Source of the DNA: Oscillospiraceae bacterium
Lineage (GTDB): Bacteria; Bacillota; Clostridia; Oscillospirales; Ruminococcaceae
DNA length: 5,853 nt
Reading direction: 5' to 3'
Assembly (NCBI GenBank): GCA_017472375.1
Contig: JAFUQL010000062.1
Location: forward strand, 1-5,853
The position numbers and the translations under genes were made by a program. The notes beneath the pieces were generated by a model that had not been told where the DNA came from, did not search any database, and saw only the letters and a program-made list of their open reading frames with translations. This document shows, piece after piece, positions 4,896-5,853 of the stretch (positions are counted from its first letter, which is position 1; every line of letters starts with the position of its first letter).

Positions 4896-5853
4896 ATGAA
4901 AAACGGTTTGCTGCAGACTGCAACAAAACTGGATCAGGAGCGCAAGCACCGCAGCGGCTGGGGCCGCTTTGTGCGGGTGCTGGCGGGCGGCGTTGCCTTC
5001 TGCACCACATATGCGCTTATTCTGCCGGCCATCACCATGAACCGGCAGCCTGCGTGCGGCCTGGAAGAGCACGCCCATATTGAGAGCTGCTATGTGCAGC
5101 AGGCGGTCACTGCGCTGCAGTGCGCCCCCGGTGAAGGGGTGCTGCACAGCCACGGTGCGCTGTGCCTGGCGGAGGACGGCAGTGTGGTCTGCACCCTGCC
5201 CGAACTGGCGGAGCATCAGCACACCGTGGCCTGCTATGCGCCGGTGCTGGCCTGCGGCCTGGAGGAAGCGGAGCCCCATGCCCACAGCGAGAGCTGCTGG
5301 CAGGTGAACACCGTTCCCTGCGCGCTGCCGGAGGACGATACGCACACCCACTCGGAGGCCTGTGCGGTCACCGAGACGGCGCTGATCTGCGGCCTTGAGG
5401 AGACCGAGGGCCATGCCCACGGCGACGGCTGCTGGCAGCCCGGCACGGAGCCGGCGTGCGGCCTGCCTGAGGTGGCGGCCCACACCCACACCGAGACCTG
5501 CCTGGATGAGGCCGGCGCAGTGGTGTGCGGCCTGGCTGAGGTCGTCGCCCATGAGCACACCGAGGCCTGCCTGGGCGAGACCGGGGAGACGGTGCCGGTG
5601 CTGGCCTGCACCCTGCCCGAGCATACCCATACCGACGATTGCTACCAGCAGGAGGCTCCCACCCCGGAACCCACGGCGGAACCCACTCCGGCCCCGGTCG
5701 AATACCTGTGCGGCCTGGAGGAGCACGCCCACGGTGCGGAGTGCCACGATGCGGCCGGCGCACTGATCTGCTCCGCCGCAGAGCACACCCACGACGAGAC
5801 CTGTTCCGCTCCCTCCCCGGCCCAGCCTGAGTATCTGTGCGGCCTGGAGGAGC
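4896..5853 (+). CDS. exported Cys/His-repeat surface protein, 3' end beyond window
   Basis: The frame is open from 4896 to the edge: 319 complete residues, no stop. Residues 1-24 are basic, and a hydrophobic segment (about 25-47) contains FCTTYALILPAITM (35-48), a motif I recall from many large Firmicute surface proteins. From Cys54 the protein consists of repeats with a pair of Cys and an HxH: eleven complete units at Cys 54-65, 76-90, 99-113, 120-134, 142-156, 165-179, 188-202, 211-225, 238-249, 272-283 and 292-303, and a twelfth starting at Cys315. A Pro/Thr/Glu linker (about 253-268) separates units 9 and 10. AAGGAG (4884-4889) lies 6 bases before the ATG. Relatives are often annotated as SpaA/Cna-B-type or pilin-related proteins because of distal domains; those would lie beyond the edge and cannot be seen. 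There is no canonical AxA cleavage site after the helix and no lipobox. Function unknown; metal binding or disulfides are possible. Confidence 0.88.
   Translation, partial: MKNGLLQTATKLDQERKHRSGWGRFVRVLAGGVAFCTTYALILPAITMNRQPACGLEEHAHIESCYVQQAVTALQCAPGEGVLHSHGALCLAEDGSVVCTLPELAEHQHTVACYAPVLACGLEEAEPHAHSESCWQVNTVPCALPEDDTHTHSEACAVTETALICGLEETEGHAHGDGCWQPGTEPACGLPEVAAHTHTETCLDEAGAVVCGLAEVVAHEHTEACLGETGETVPVLACTLPEHTHTDDCYQQEAPTPEPTAEPTPAPVEYLCGLEEHAHGAECHDAAGALICSAAEHTHDETCSAPSPAQPEYLCGLEE
5055..5853 (+). repeat. in-frame C-x(4 or 7)-HxH-x3-C repeat array
   Basis: Eleven full units and one partial unit within the surface-protein gene, at 5055-5090, 5121-5165, 5190-5234, 5253-5297, 5319-5363, 5388-5432, 5457-5501, 5526-5570, 5607-5642, 5709-5744, 5769-5804 and 5838 to the edge. 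Seven units have 14 residues from first to last Cys and four have 11; HxHx3C is identical in all. Many units begin CGL or C-x-L followed by P/E/A-E. At DNA level the unit starts are close copies: 16 bases beginning TGCGGCCTGGAGGAGC are identical at 5709 and 5838, with one difference at 5055. The spacers between units vary from 6 to 22 residues, so this is a diverged protein repeat rather than a recent tandem DNA duplication. Confidence 0.9.

Noticed and set aside
3653..4897. A 414-codon minus-strand frame opposite the coiled-coil and signal peptidase genes
   Set aside because: It is antisense to a signal peptidase with all catalytic motifs; low-complexity product.
5040..5057. Lipobox for the repeat protein at Cys54
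   Set aside because: The residues before the Cys are Gln-Pro-Ala; a lipobox needs an aliphatic residue at -3, and the hydrophobic segment ends several residues earlier.
4818..5792. A 324-codon minus-strand frame opposite the repeat protein
   Set aside because: It is the reverse reading of the Cys/His repeat array and only looks repetitive for that reason.
5055..5853. CRISPR-like or recent tandem DNA repeat
   Set aside because: Unit and spacer lengths vary, the frame is open throughout, and conservation is at the amino-acid level.

Overview
The window looks like chromosomal DNA from a GC-rich gut Clostridium, most likely of the Faecalibacterium / Subdoligranulum / Gemmiger group of Oscillospiraceae. 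This is inferred from four things: GC-rich coding sequence set against AT-rich promoters, strong GGAGG-type ribosome binding sites, an ECF sigma factor paired with a DUF4179 protein, and a surface protein with CGLEEHxH-type repeats. No rRNA, tRNA, CRISPR array, transposase or phage gene is visible.

Layout. (1) Positions 1-225 are non-coding and end in a terminator for the leftward gene. (2) Positions 226-981 on the minus strand encode an IclR-family regulator. It has a good extended -10 promoter (1064-1092) and a leader full of palindromes that are candidate autoregulatory operators. (3) Positions 1093-1389 are a divergent intergenic region with a candidate rightward promoter and two strong hairpins. 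(4) Positions 1390-3282 on the plus strand are a tight two-gene operon: an ECF sigma factor, then, 3 bases on, a 466-residue membrane-anchored DUF4179 protein that is probably its anti-sigma/sensor partner. A textbook terminator (3298-3335) follows. (5) Positions 3336-3775 are non-coding, with a candidate promoter at 3622-3650. (6) Positions 3776-5853 on the plus strand are a three-gene row: a 149-residue coiled-coil protein, a type I signal peptidase, and the first 319 residues of a large exported protein that runs off the right edge.

The most interesting part is the last row. The exported protein starts with a basic segment and one hydrophobic helix, then carries eleven complete units of the form C-x4-H-x-H-x3-C or C-x7-H-x-H-x3-C, with a twelfth starting at the edge. 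The two Cys and two His are invariant in every unit, and the first Cys-to-His distance takes only two values that differ by exactly three residues. A signal peptidase and a coiled-coil protein just upstream suggest a dedicated export or assembly cassette for this Cys/His-repeat surface protein. The sigma/DUF4179 pair next door may be an envelope stress system, but nothing in the sequence directly links it to the cassette.
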